From: SIG578 sp045655125
Lineage (GTDB): Bacteria; Bacillota; Clostridia; Oscillospirales; Ruminococcaceae
Reading direction: 5' to 3'
Assembly (NCBI GenBank): GCA_045655125.1
Contig: JAZOOR010000009.1
Span: forward strand, 1-43,835
Length of the DNA: 43,835 nucleotides
Shown here: one piece after another, positions 1-8,159 of the stretch
Layout: every line of letters starts with the position of its first letter
How positions within the stretch are numbered: position 1 is the stretch's first letter
Position numbers and translations under genes: made by a program
The notes under the pieces: generated by a model
Seen by the model: the letters and a program-made list of their open reading frames with translations, nothing else
Databases searched by the model: none
What the model was told of the DNA's origin: nothing

Positions 1-657
1 GATATAACCCATGCACCTGGACTGTTACAGGCGCCTGACTACGTGCCGTCAAACAAGGTGGATAATGCTGAATATGATGCGGCAAATAAAGACCGTTTCA
101 AACTTCCTGATGGCTCTACCTTAAATGTTCAAACCATTGAACAGATGGAGCATTATCACGTAAATATGCTTGCTATGATACAGCTTGGTAAATGGTTTGA
201 TTATCTGCGTGAACAAGGTGTTTATGACAATACACGAATTATTCTGGTATCCGATCACGGTTGGGGTATGGGACTTTCAGAGGAACTGATTGTTGATAAA
301 AACAGTAAGCTTAAGCAGCTCGAAGCATATTGCCCGCTCTTGATGGTTAAGGATTTTGGCGATGAAGGACTTGCCACATCCGATGAATTTATGACCATCG
401 CAGATGTGCCGACTCTTGCTACTGATGACCTTATTGAGAATCCCAAAAATCCCTTTACAGGCAATCCCATAAACAGCGATGAAAAAACCGCGCACGATCA
501 GCTTGTTCTGATGGGCTGGGACGATTTCCCGACCGATGGCACAACCTTCTATCCCAGCTGGTGGGGCTCGGTAAAGGATAATGTACAAGACAAGAATAAT
601 TGGTCATTTATGTTTGATAAAAAGGATGTTCTGAAAGAGCACAAACTCCCACAATAA
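1..657 (+). CDS. sulfatase / LTA-synthase-like hydrolase, C-terminal part (5' truncated)
   Basis: The reading frame is already open at base 1 and ends with TAA at 655-657, so only about the last 218 residues are visible and the true start is outside the window. The segment carries a metal-binding SDHG motif, preceded by a conserved stretch of the type YDNTRIILVSDHGWG, as in the alkaline phosphatase/sulfatase superfamily (sulfatases, LTA synthases, phosphoethanolamine transferases). The D and H of that motif normally help bind the active-site metal. The nucleophile Thr/Ser/Cys would be upstream and cannot be seen, so substrate and membrane anchoring are unknown. A strong hairpin follows the stop codon directly. 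The superfamily call is solid; the exact reaction is not determined. Confidence 0.8.
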   Translation, partial: DITHAPGLLQAPDYVPSNKVDNAEYDAANKDRFKLPDGSTLNVQTIEQMEHYHVNMLAMIQLGKWFDYLREQGVYDNTRIILVSDHGWGMGLSEELIVDKNSKLKQLEAYCPLLMVKDFGDEGLATSDEFMTIADVPTLATDDLIENPKNPFTGNPINSDEKTAHDQLVLMGWDDFPTDGTTFYPSWWGSVKDNVQDKNNWSFMFDKKDVLKEHKLPQ

Positions 658-666
658 AAATGAAAC

Positions 667-697
667 AGGAGATTCGCAACACGCGAATCTCCTTTTT
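667..697 (+). terminator. rho-independent terminator after the sulfatase-like gene
   Basis: An 11-base perfect stem (667-677 with 683-693), a 5-base loop and a T run, ten bases after the stop codon. Confidence 0.9.
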
Positions 698-762
698 GCA
701 GTTTTTTCAGGTCAAGACCACCCGTTATTTTCAGGACATAGAACCATGCTCTGATTGCTAAC

Positions 763-793
763 AAAAACCGCCCTTATAAAAAGGGCGGTTTTT
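763..793. terminator. bidirectional terminator
   Basis: A 13-base perfect inverted repeat (763-775 with 781-793) with a 5-base loop. It is flanked by A5 on the left and T5 on the right, so it can terminate in both directions. It lies 27 bases beyond the stop codon of the minus-strand DUF1015 gene, which it most likely serves. Confidence 0.88.
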
Positions 794-819
794 ATACTAA
801 AATTTTTGGGGGGCGTCCC

Positions 820-2106
820 TTATGTGTTTGGCTCGCCGAACTTGTTCATAACAAGACCTGTTATGATTTTGGGATAGAAATAGGTTGATTTCTGGGGCAT
901 TTTTTCGCCTGCGGCAGCAACATCGCGGATCTCGGTAACAAGGGTGGGGTTTATAAGGAATGCGCAGTTTGCGCGCCCCTCGTCAACGGCAGAAATGGCC
1001 TCGCTTATATCGCGGGTGTATGTGAGATTTTTCTGATTTGCCATATTTTCCTTGTCAATTCCGAAAATGCGCTCGAGAACAAGGTTGTGAAGTACAGAAA
1101 CATCAAGATTTTGTGAAGCCTCGCTAAGAGAGGGCAGAAGCTTACGCATAATTGCCTTATCTTTAAGGGTGAGCAGAGTAAAGGAGCCGTTTCCGCCGTA
1201 AAACGCAAAGGCTTTTTCTCCCTTTTCTGCGGCGGCATCGAGGCAGGGCTGCATATCGCTTAAGCCAAGGTTTTCGCAAATCTCAAAATAGTCTTTGCAG
1301 CGGCTGAGCATTTCCCTTGCATCAAAATTTTCAAGCGAATGTATAATGCGGTGGGTGGGGAAAACCACAAGCCCGTCATTTTCCATATCAACCAAAATCA
1401 TCATACAGTAGTTGGTGCGCTCGCTGTCGTCGGCAAAATCCTTTGAATTTGCGTGGGCAAAATTAAGCGCAGTTTCGTAGCGGTGATGACCGTCTGCTAT
1501 ATAAACCTTGCGGTCTTTCATTTCGTTCTGAATAAACTCGATATCTGCTCTGTCATAAACGCACCAAAGGCTGTGAGTTACACCGTCATCATCAGTAAAC
1601 GAAATATCGGCATCCCGCTGTGAGAGGGCGGCGATTTTACTGCTGACGGTTTTCTCGGGGTCCATATACAACGAATAAATCTGACTGAAGCTACAGCCTG
1701 TTTCGGTCATAAGGTTAAATCTGTCCTGCTTTGCTTTGGAGAGAGTAAACTCGTGGGGCAGAACTATTCCCTCGGAAAATTCGTGTAGTCTTACAAGCGA
1801 AACAAAGCCCTTAAATGAATAATCCTTACCCTTTACTGTAAACTTTTCCTCATACACATAAATTCCGTCCTGCTCGTCGCAGCAGAGAACTCCGCCGTCG
1901 AGCCACTTTTTTGTTACCATTGCGGCTTCTTTGTAAGGGTTTTCTCCGCGGGGAAGCTCAAGCCTTATAAGATTGTGCTCATTTTTTGAGAGCAGGTCGG
2001 CGCGCTGTGCGTCACTTACTATATCATAGGGTGGGCAAACGAGAGAGCCTATTTCTCCTGCACTCTCAGTAAAGCGCATTGCCTTAAAGGGTTTTACTAA
2101 TGCCAC
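820..2106 (-). CDS. DUF1015 family protein
   Basis: 428 residues, the usual length for DUF1015 (COG4198). It begins with the typical VKPFKAMRF stretch and carries the family hallmark ADGHHRYETAL near residue 205, with two adjacent histidines. The start is GTG at 2104-2106, chosen because AAAGGAAAG lies just upstream and the family N-terminus starts there. The biochemical role of DUF1015 is not established. In many clostridia the gene sits beside serA/serC, but here no serine-biosynthesis gene is visible, and it stands alone between a terminator and a divergent ABC operon. No transmembrane segment or signal peptide is seen, so the protein is probably cytosolic. Family assignment is confident; function is unknown. 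Confidence 0.9.
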   Translation of the reverse strand: MALVKPFKAMRFTESAGEIGSLVCPPYDIVSDAQRADLLSKNEHNLIRLELPRGENPYKEAAMVTKKWLDGGVLCCDEQDGIYVYEEKFTVKGKDYSFKGFVSLVRLHEFSEGIVLPHEFTLSKAKQDRFNLMTETGCSFSQIYSLYMDPEKTVSSKIAALSQRDADISFTDDDGVTHSLWCVYDRADIEFIQNEMKDRKVYIADGHHRYETALNFAHANSKDFADDSERTNYCMMILVDMENDGLVVFPTHRIIHSLENFDAREMLSRCKDYFEICENLGLSDMQPCLDAAAEKGEKAFAFYGGNGSFTLLTLKDKAIMRKLLPSLSEASQNLDVSVLHNLVLERIFGIDKENMANQKNLTYTRDISEAISAVDEGRANCAFLINPTLVTEIRDVAAAGEKMPQKSTYFYPKIITGLVMNKFGEPNT

Positions 2107-2140
2107 TTAAATCTTTCCTTTCAAAGATGAAATATAATTT

Positions 2141-2168
2141 ATTCTACCATATTTTACTTAAATTGCAA
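2141..2168 (-). promoter_or_regulatory. possible promoter of the DUF1015 gene
   Basis: On the minus strand TTGCAA (2163-2168) and TAGAAT (2141-2146) are 16 bases apart and about 35 bases upstream of the GTG start. The -35 box is weak (4 of 6), so this is tentative. Confidence 0.45.
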
Positions 2169-2195
2169 ACAAAATATTAAAAAAATCAAAATTGT

Positions 2196-2225
2196 TTGAC
2201 AAGAGATATGTTTTAAAGGTATAAT
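2196..2225 (+). promoter_or_regulatory. sigma-A type promoter of the Gld-like ABC operon
   Basis: Perfect TTGACA (2196-2201) and perfect TATAAT (2220-2225) with an 18-base spacer. The leader to the ATG at 2313 is about 80 bases and holds a GC-rich 6-base-pair hairpin (2277-2282 with 2286-2291) just ahead of the AGGAGG at 2300-2305. Confidence 0.88.
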
Positions 2226-2312
2226 AAAATGAATTATAATCTCTATGCGCAGATTATTAAAGTTTATACACAAGCGCGGCGGTAGCCGCCGTATACATAG
2301 GAGGAAAAAGAA

Positions 2313-3272
2313 ATGACCATTGAGGTTAAAAACCTTACCAAAAGGTATGGCCACAACAAAGCGGTAGATGATATTTCCTTTGAAATAAAAGAGGGAGAAA
2401 TCGTCGGCTTCCTCGGTCCCAACGGAGCGGGAAAGACTACCACTATGAATATTCTCACAGGATACCTTTCCGCAAGTGAGGGCAGTGCTAAAATCGGTGG
2501 CAAGGATATTCTTGAAGAGCCCTTTGAGGTTAAAAAGCAGATAGGATATCTTCCCGAACAGCCGCCGCTTTACTATCAGATGACGGTTACTGAGTATCTC
2601 GATTTTATATACGACCTTAAAAAAGTTAAGCTTCCGAGAAAGGAGCATATCGAGTCGATATGCCGACTTGTGCGCATTGATAACGTTGCAAATCGCGTTA
2701 TCAGCAACCTTTCAAAAGGATACAAGCAGAGAGTCGGTATCGCTCAGGCGCTTGTAGGAAATCCGCCGGTGCTTATTCTCGATGAGCCCACTGTTGGCCT
2801 TGACCCCAAGCAGATAATTGAAATACGCACCCTTATTAAGCGTCTGGGAGAAAGCCACACCGTTATTCTTTCCTCTCACATTCTTTCTGAGGTTCAGGCT
2901 GTTTGTGACAGAATTATCATCATTAACAACGGCAAAATAGTTGCGGACAGCTCGGCACAGGAGCTTACAAGCCAGTTTGGCTCGCTCAAAAACTTAAGCG
3001 TTCGTATCGGAACTTCTGACGAGGCGGCGGCATTCCGTATGCTAAGCAAAATTCCCGGAGCAGAAAAGGTTGAAACCTCGGGCTGTAAGGAAAAAGGTTC
3101 TTTTGATTTCATCGTACGCACTGAGGACGATGTAGACCTGAGAAACGAGATAGCAAAGCGTGTTCTCGAGCGCGGCTGGAGCCTTCTTACCATAAGAGCT
3201 CAGGAAGCCACGCTGGAAGAAATATTTATCGGACTTGTTAACAAAACATCGGGCAAAGGAGGAAAAAAATAA
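2313..3272 (+). CDS. ABC transporter ATP-binding protein (GldA/NatA-like)
   Basis: 319 residues, the nucleotide-binding subunit of an ABC-2-type system. The Walker A motif GPNGAGKTT lies near residues 35-43, a signature of the form LSKGYKQRVG near 133-142, and the Walker B/D-loop ILDEPTVGLDP near 155-165. About 90 residues follow the core domain, with a final segment ending in LEEIF as in multidrug and GldA-type ATPases. AGGAGG is centred 10 bases before the ATG. Its stop codon overlaps the start of the permease (TAATG), so the two are probably translationally coupled. The following GldG-like and DUF4340 genes place it in the Gld-type cluster found in many non-gliding clostridia, where the substrate is unknown. 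Confidence 0.92.
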   Translation: MTIEVKNLTKRYGHNKAVDDISFEIKEGEIVGFLGPNGAGKTTTMNILTGYLSASEGSAKIGGKDILEEPFEVKKQIGYLPEQPPLYYQMTVTEYLDFIYDLKKVKLPRKEHIESICRLVRIDNVANRVISNLSKGYKQRVGIAQALVGNPPVLILDEPTVGLDPKQIIEIRTLIKRLGESHTVILSSHILSEVQAVCDRIIIINNGKIVADSSAQELTSQFGSLKNLSVRIGTSDEAAAFRMLSKIPGAEKVETSGCKEKGSFDFIVRTEDDVDLRNEIAKRVLERGWSLLTIRAQEATLEEIFIGLVNKTSGKGGKK

Positions 3273-3976
3273 TGCTGGCAATTTTCAAAAGAGAATTCAA
3301 AAGCTTTTTTACCACTCCGCTCGGATATGTAATTCTTATCATAATTAACCTTTTCAGCGGAATTTATTTCTGGTTTGGCACACTTTACAGCGACACCGTT
3401 GATATGCAATATGTTTTCAGCGGCTTTATTCTTATAGTTCTCTCGGCAATTCCTATTCTCACTATGAGACTACTCAGCGAGGAGCGCCGCCAGAAAACCG
3501 ACCAAGCTCTTCTTACCGCGCCAGTTTCCCTTGTAGGAATAGTGCTCGCAAAGTTCTTTGCAGCTCTGCTTTTATATGTTATCGGCATTTCGGTAACACT
3601 TATTTACTCAATAGTGCTTGCCTTTGTGGCTCAGCCCACCTGGGGATATATTCTTGGAAACTTTCTTGGACTGCTGCTTATGGGTGCCGCCCTGATCGCG
3701 ATAGGTCTGCTTATCTCATCCATAACCGAAAACCAGCTCGTTGCTGCGATAGTCAGCTATGCAGTTATGTTTTTCCTGCTTATGTTCGATGCGCTTACAA
3801 ACCTTATTCCTGTATATTTTATCTCAAATCTGCTTTATTCGCTTTCATTCCAGACAAGATATAATTCCTTTGTTGCGGGAATTGTTTCGGTGCAGAATGT
3901 ACTGTATTTTATAAGCTTTACGGTTATTTGTCTGTTCCTTACCACAAGGGTAATGGAAAAACGCCGCTGGAGCTAA
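3272..3976 (+). CDS. ABC-2 type permease (GldF-like)
   Basis: 234 residues with about six hydrophobic membrane spans. The first lies near residues 17-40, followed by a cytoplasmic loop containing the conserved MRLLSEERRQKTDQALLTAPV-type element typical of ABC-2/GldF permeases. The remaining spans run to near residue 228. It overlaps the ATPase stop codon by one base and is followed after 18 bases by the GldG-like gene. It probably forms the membrane channel of the complex with that ATPase. The transported substrate cannot be told from sequence. Confidence 0.88.
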   Translation: MLAIFKREFKSFFTTPLGYVILIIINLFSGIYFWFGTLYSDTVDMQYVFSGFILIVLSAIPILTMRLLSEERRQKTDQALLTAPVSLVGIVLAKFFAALLLYVIGISVTLIYSIVLAFVAQPTWGYILGNFLGLLLMGAALIAIGLLISSITENQLVAAIVSYAVMFFLLMFDALTNLIPVYFISNLLYSLSFQTRYNSFVAGIVSVQNVLYFISFTVICLFLTTRVMEKRRWS

Positions 3977-3994
3977 GAAAAGGAGGAAGAAATA

Positions 3995-5587
3995 ATGAGT
4001 CTGTTTAAGAAAAAAACCGAAATTACCGATAATGCAGAAGCTGTAGAGAATGTTTCTTCTTCCGAAAAAAAGGTGGAAAAATACAAAAAAGACAAGGTGG
4101 AAAAAAAGGTTGGACTTACAGGTGCAGAGCTTAAAAAGCGTCTCAAGTACGGCTCGCTTTCTGCAGTCTTTACAGTTTTAGTTGTTGCGGCGGTTATAAT
4201 ATGCAACACTGTTATTGAGCTTGTTGCCGCAAGAATTCCTGCCGCCAGCATTGATACCACTGACAAGCAGTATTACGAGCTTTCGGAGGAGTCTATTGAG
4301 TATCTCAAAACCCTTGAGGACTATGAAATAGAGATTACCTTTATAGGCGATAAGGGGACGCTTCTTGCTGATGAATATTACAACAAAATTTTAACCCTTG
4401 CAGAGAAATACAAGCTGTATACTCCGCATCTTAAGGTATCGGTTATTGATGCTGATAAGAACCCCGGCTTTGCAGCTAAATATGATAATGTTACGCTAAG
4501 CCTCGGCGATGCGATTGTTTCCTGCGGTGACCGATACAGACAGCTTACAACTTCTGATTTCGTTTATAGCGACCAAGAAGAGTCCTCGGAAGACTCTTAC
4601 GAGCAAAACACTAATGTAAAGTACAGTCTTACTGCCGAGTATGCTCTTTCTACCGCTATTATGGTTGTAACCGCCTCGGACAACCCCGTTGCCAATGTCA
4701 TCACAGGTCACGGTGAGCAGGTTCCCGAAAAGCTCACAGTGCTTCTTGAAAATAACGGATACACTGTTAAAACCCAAAGCATTTTAAAAGAGCTTGATTA
4801 TGACAGCAATTTGCTTGTTATTGCTGCGCCCACAAAGGATTATTCGGAAGAGGACCTTAAAAAGCTTGATGACTTTCTTTTCAACGGCGGAAAGTACGGA
4901 AAGAATGTTATGTATATTGCTGACTATACTCAGCCAGTGCTTCCTAATATTGAGTCGTTTCTTTTCGATTGGGGCATAGTGCTCCATGAAGGTGTTGTTT
5001 ACGAGAGTGACGAGTCTATTGCTTATGCAAGCAACCCCGCGCTCAACCACCTCGATTTCATTGATCCGGAGCTAACACTCAGCGCTGCTGTTTCCGAGGT
5101 TTCGGCATACGGATACTACGGCAGACCTACCGTTATTGCCAATGTTCTTGATGCTAATATGGAGAATACCGTAATCCTTCAGCACACTGACACCTCAAAG
5201 GTTGGCAAGGCTACTGCAAACGGATTTGACAAGGGGGACAGCTCTGCATATCCCTTTGTTGCGATGGCTCGCACCACGCTTTCTAAGTACAGCGAAGATA
5301 TTGAGGTTATGGAATCCAGCCTTCTTTATGTAAACTCGCTTGGTTTCTTTAAGGATGAGCAGTTTGAAAAGGCGTATTCTGCAAACCCCGATATTACTAT
5401 TGCGGCGATTGATTCAACTCTCGGTAGAGATAACACCTTGCTTATCCCTTCAAAGAGCCTTACTGCTGCTGCTCTTGGAATAACTCTTAAGACCGCAAAT
5501 ATTATAGGTGTTGTTGCAACCGTTGTTATCCCTGTAGTGCTGCTTGCTGTTTGTCTTGTGGTATATATCCGCAGGAGGTTCTTATGA
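3995..5587 (+). CDS. GldG-like auxiliary protein of an ABC transporter
   Basis: 530 residues. It has a cytoplasmic Lys/Glu-rich N-terminus of about 47 residues, one transmembrane segment near 50-72, and a long extracytoplasmic part resembling the ABC-type uncharacterized transport system domain (GldG, PF09822-like), including a GHGEQ motif near residue 238. A second transmembrane segment near 503-525 ends with an RRRF tail. This two-anchor topology is typical of GldG. It overlaps the next gene by four bases (ATGA). In Flavobacteria GldG works in gliding and secretion; in clostridia the role is unknown. AGGAGG lies nine bases before the ATG. Confidence 0.85.
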   Translation: MSLFKKKTEITDNAEAVENVSSSEKKVEKYKKDKVEKKVGLTGAELKKRLKYGSLSAVFTVLVVAAVIICNTVIELVAARIPAASIDTTDKQYYELSEESIEYLKTLEDYEIEITFIGDKGTLLADEYYNKILTLAEKYKLYTPHLKVSVIDADKNPGFAAKYDNVTLSLGDAIVSCGDRYRQLTTSDFVYSDQEESSEDSYEQNTNVKYSLTAEYALSTAIMVVTASDNPVANVITGHGEQVPEKLTVLLENNGYTVKTQSILKELDYDSNLLVIAAPTKDYSEEDLKKLDDFLFNGGKYGKNVMYIADYTQPVLPNIESFLFDWGIVLHEGVVYESDESIAYASNPALNHLDFIDPELTLSAAVSEVSAYGYYGRPTVIANVLDANMENTVILQHTDTSKVGKATANGFDKGDSSAYPFVAMARTTLSKYSEDIEVMESSLLYVNSLGFFKDEQFEKAYSANPDITIAAIDSTLGRDNTLLIPSKSLTAAALGITLKTANIIGVVATVVIPVVLLAVCLVVYIRRRFL

Positions 5588-7080
5588 GTAAAAGAATTAA
5601 GCTTATTATTACCGCAGCAGCAGTACTTGTGCTTCTCGTAGCAGCGCTTATTGTGGTTTCAAATCTGCCCGAAGAGTCAAAGAAAGAAACTTCCTCAGGA
5701 GCTTCTTCGGAAATTGCCGGCAATGAAACAACCTTCGAGGGTTATCTTAAGGTTGCGGCGTTTGAAAAAGAGCAGGTGCGCGATATTGCCGTGCAGAATG
5801 ATAAAGGGGGATTTGTCTTAAAATATGTTAAAAAAGACAGCTGGACACTCTCGGGCGCCGAGAAATTTTCACTTAGCTCAAAGGCGATAGAAACCCTTAT
5901 CGAAAGCTGCATTGAATTTTCACCAATCAAGGAAATAGCTCAAAACCCCCAAGACCTCTCGATTTATGGAATTTCCGATAAAGGAACAGTAGCTACAATA
6001 AGCTACGATACGGGAGAAAAGCTCACTTTTATGGTCGGCGGTACCAATTCGTCAGGCTACACCTATGTCTATTTAAAGCAAAATGACAAGGTTTATATGA
6101 GCGATGACTATTGGGACGACCCGTTTACTCTTAAAAACACCGCTTATCTTGACCTTTCTGTTACCGACGCAATTCCTACCAACGAGGATGGAGAAGAAGA
6201 GGACCCCAATGTGAAAAAGCTCAGCTTTACGGGAAAAGGTCTTGATAATCCCATAATTATTGAACAAAACCCCGAATATCTTGAGTTTAATAAAAGGGAA
6301 GAGGAGGGTGAGGACCTCTCGGGCAAGCTTCCGCCGGCCCAGTATATCTTCACTTCCCCTATGAAAATTGACGCATCTGATGAAAACTTTGGCGGAATTC
6401 AGAATCAGTATTACGGAATTTACGCCAAGGACATATACAGCCTGTATCCTACTGCGCAGCAGCTCAGTAGCTGCGGTCTTTCCGACCCGTATGTTACAGT
6501 TAAGGCTGAGACAGCAAAGCAGGATATAATTATAAAGCTCGGAAATTCTCTGACGATTGACGGCGAGGAGTGCTACTACGCTGTTTCGAATCAGAGAGAG
6601 CCTATATTTATAGTAAAGGCATCTGATTTCAGCTTCTTTAAAGAAGACCTAATCAAGTATGTAAGCTCGATTGTGGTCAATGTTGTCATTGATGAGATAG
6701 ACACACTGACCTTTGAAACTGACGGAAAGAAATATGTTTTTGAAACCAGCGGAGAGGGTGACGACCTTGTTGTCCGTCTTGACGGCAAAAGGCTCTCCGT
6801 TGAGGAGTACCGCGACCTCTATCAGCTTGTTATGTTGGCATACTGCGAGGAATCGGTAAAGCCGGGACAGTTTAATGGCAATACCGATGTTAAAATAACA
6901 TATACCTACCGCGAGCGCGAAAAGGTTGATGTTCTTGAGTATGTTAAGGTGGGAACAAGAAAGCATCTTATCCGTTTAAACGGAAGCGACCTTGCGCTTG
7001 TCCGCGCCAAGTATGTTGATACACTCCGCTTCGGCTTAAATCAGTTTATAACAGGAAAAGATGTTCCCAGCGATTATTAA
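5584..7080 (+). CDS. DUF4340 domain protein, membrane anchored
   Basis: 498 residues from the ATG at 5584, which overlaps the GldG-like stop codon (ATGA) and has GCAGGAGG just upstream; an earlier in-frame start at 5551 would lie inside the preceding gene without a better site. A single N-terminal transmembrane segment (about residues 7-26) is followed by a Ser/Glu-rich linker and a large extracytoplasmic region. This region contains the repeated beta-rich units of DUF4340, with segments such as YGISDKGTVATISYDTGE. Members of this family almost always lie next to GldG-like genes, as here. It is likely an extracytoplasmic partner of the transporter; no enzymatic motif is seen. Confidence 0.85.
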   Translation: MSKRIKLIITAAAVLVLLVAALIVVSNLPEESKKETSSGASSEIAGNETTFEGYLKVAAFEKEQVRDIAVQNDKGGFVLKYVKKDSWTLSGAEKFSLSSKAIETLIESCIEFSPIKEIAQNPQDLSIYGISDKGTVATISYDTGEKLTFMVGGTNSSGYTYVYLKQNDKVYMSDDYWDDPFTLKNTAYLDLSVTDAIPTNEDGEEEDPNVKKLSFTGKGLDNPIIIEQNPEYLEFNKREEEGEDLSGKLPPAQYIFTSPMKIDASDENFGGIQNQYYGIYAKDIYSLYPTAQQLSSCGLSDPYVTVKAETAKQDIIIKLGNSLTIDGEECYYAVSNQREPIFIVKASDFSFFKEDLIKYVSSIVVNVVIDEIDTLTFETDGKKYVFETSGEGDDLVVRLDGKRLSVEEYRDLYQLVMLAYCEESVKPGQFNGNTDVKITYTYREREKVDVLEYVKVGTRKHLIRLNGSDLALVRAKYVDTLRFGLNQFITGKDVPSDY

Positions 7081-7089
7081 AAAACGCAC

Positions 7090-7119
7090 AAAAATCTCCT
7101 CGATAAGAGGAGATTTTTT
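7090..7119 (+). terminator. terminator of the Gld-like ABC operon
   Basis: A 12-base perfect stem (7090-7101 with 7107-7118), a five-base loop and a T run, ten bases after the stop codon. Confidence 0.92.
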
Positions 7120-7217
7120 GTTGCCTGTCAAAACAAAAACAGAAATTCTGAAAAAAACTTTGGAAAATGTGAAAAAAATATCAAAAAACCACTATTTAGA
7201 TATTTATTTTTTTAAAA

Positions 7218-7239
7218 GTATCTGTTATAATGTATCTGT
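7218..7239 (+). promoter_or_regulatory. extended -10 promoter of the hydrogenase operon, flanked by a direct repeat
   Basis: TATAAT at 7226-7231 is preceded by TG at the extended -10 position; no good -35 box is visible in the AT-rich sequence upstream. The octamer GTATCTGT occurs on both sides of the -10 box (7218-7225 and 7232-7239), 14 bases apart, which could be a regulator site. The start codon of hydC lies 46 bases downstream of the -10 box. Confidence 0.65.
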
Positions 7240-7276
7240 GACTTTATGTCCAGTTACAACTATGGAGGTATGAATA

Positions 7277-7774
7277 ATGGCAAACACGATTTGTAAGGTT
7301 CCTTTTTCGGGAACAGCTGAGCAGGAAGCGCAGCTCAGGCGAATCATCTCCGAACTGAAAGATGAAAGGGGCTGCCTTATGCCTGTAATGCAAAAAGCAC
7401 AGGATATTTACGGCTACCTGCCTATCGAGGTTCAGCAGATGATAGCTGAGGGTCTGAACATTCCGCTCGAAGAGGTTTACGGAGTTGCAACTTTCTATGC
7501 ACAGTTCGCTCTTAACCCCAAGGGTAAATATAGAATTTCAGTATGCCTCGGAACTGCCTGCTATGTTAAAGGCGCGGGCGATATTTTTGATAAACTTTCC
7601 GAGAAGCTCGGCATCGCAGGCGGCGAATGCACCGCTGATGCAAAGTTCTCTCTTGAGGCTTGCCGTTGCATCGGCGCTTGCGGTCTTGCTCCAGTTCTCA
7701 CCGTTAACGATGAGGTTTATGGAAGACTGACTGCTGACGATGTTGACGATATTCTCGCAAAATACAACGACTGA
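7277..7774 (+). CDS. hydC: NuoE-like [2Fe-2S] subunit of bifurcating hydrogenase (HydC)
   Basis: 165 residues, the length of NuoE/HydC subunits. The thioredoxin-like [2Fe-2S] domain shows its four ligand cysteines as C90-x4-C95 and C131-x3-C135 (CIGAC), with the helical N-terminal domain before it (YGYLPIEVQ, then EVYGVATFYAQF). In trimeric electron-bifurcating [FeFe]-hydrogenases this subunit passes electrons within the HydABC complex. It is the first gene of the operon, with TGGAGG upstream of the ATG. The partner hydB and hydA genes lie about 4 kb downstream, separated by the signalling-type genes. The protein is cytosolic; the call is confident. Confidence 0.93.
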   Translation: MANTICKVPFSGTAEQEAQLRRIISELKDERGCLMPVMQKAQDIYGYLPIEVQQMIAEGLNIPLEEVYGVATFYAQFALNPKGKYRISVCLGTACYVKGAGDIFDKLSEKLGIAGGECTADAKFSLEACRCIGACGLAPVLTVNDEVYGRLTADDVDDILAKYND

Positions 7775-7805
7775 TTTTGTATTTTAAGAAAAGGACAGTA
7801 GCTGT

Positions 7806-8159
7806 ATGAAAATCAGTACTATTAAAGACCTTCTTAATGCCGATGTTATCTGTAACGAGGAAAACTTAGAAAAACACGTTTACTCTGCCTGCGGCAGTGA
7901 TATGATGAGCGATGTGCTCGCCTACGTCAAGGACCAGGCGGTCTTGCTTACCGGTCTTGTCAACTCTCAGGTTGTTCGCACAGCCGAGATGATGGATATG
8001 GTGTGCATAGTGTTTGTCCGATCTAAGCAACCGACTCCCGAAATGATTTCTCTCGCCCGTGAAAGCGGCATCGTTCTTCTGGCGACCGAGAGAAGAATGT
8101 ATGATGCCTGCGGTATTCTTTACAGCGGCGGACTCGGAGCGACGGCTAAAAATGGCTGA
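7806..8159 (+). CDS. DRTGG domain protein (first copy)
   Basis: 117 residues forming a single DRTGG-type domain, with features such as the SACGSDMMSDVLAYV stretch near residue 30 and a short second half predicting a small alpha/beta fold. DRTGG domains occur in CBS-containing pyrophosphatases and in phosphotransacetylase N-termini, where they are thought to bind nucleotides or other small ligands. Stand-alone copies are regular neighbours of clostridial hydrogenase genes. AAAGGACAG precedes the ATG. The gene ends inside the next one (ATGGCTGA, 8-base overlap), pointing to coupled translation. The exact role is unknown; a ligand-sensing role is inference. Confidence 0.82.
   Translation: MKISTIKDLLNADVICNEENLEKHVYSACGSDMMSDVLAYVKDQAVLLTGLVNSQVVRTAEMMDMVCIVFVRSKQPTPEMISLARESGIVLLATERRMYDACGILYSGGLGATAKNG

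Noticed and set aside
2154..2648. Open frame of 164 codons on the minus strand over the start of the ABC ATPase gene
   Set aside because: It overlaps the promoter and a clearly coding ATPase, has no ribosome binding site, and its translation is low in conserved features.
7239..7262. Possible Rex-type redox operator near the hydC promoter (TGTGAC and GTTACA halves)
   Set aside because: The half-sites are too far from the known TTGTTAA-type palindrome and the match is only partial; reported only as the direct repeat.
7061..7273. Possible small plus-strand gene between the ABC and hydrogenase operons
   Set aside because: It spans the terminator hairpin and the hydC promoter, has no start signal and has an AT-rich, low-complexity translation.
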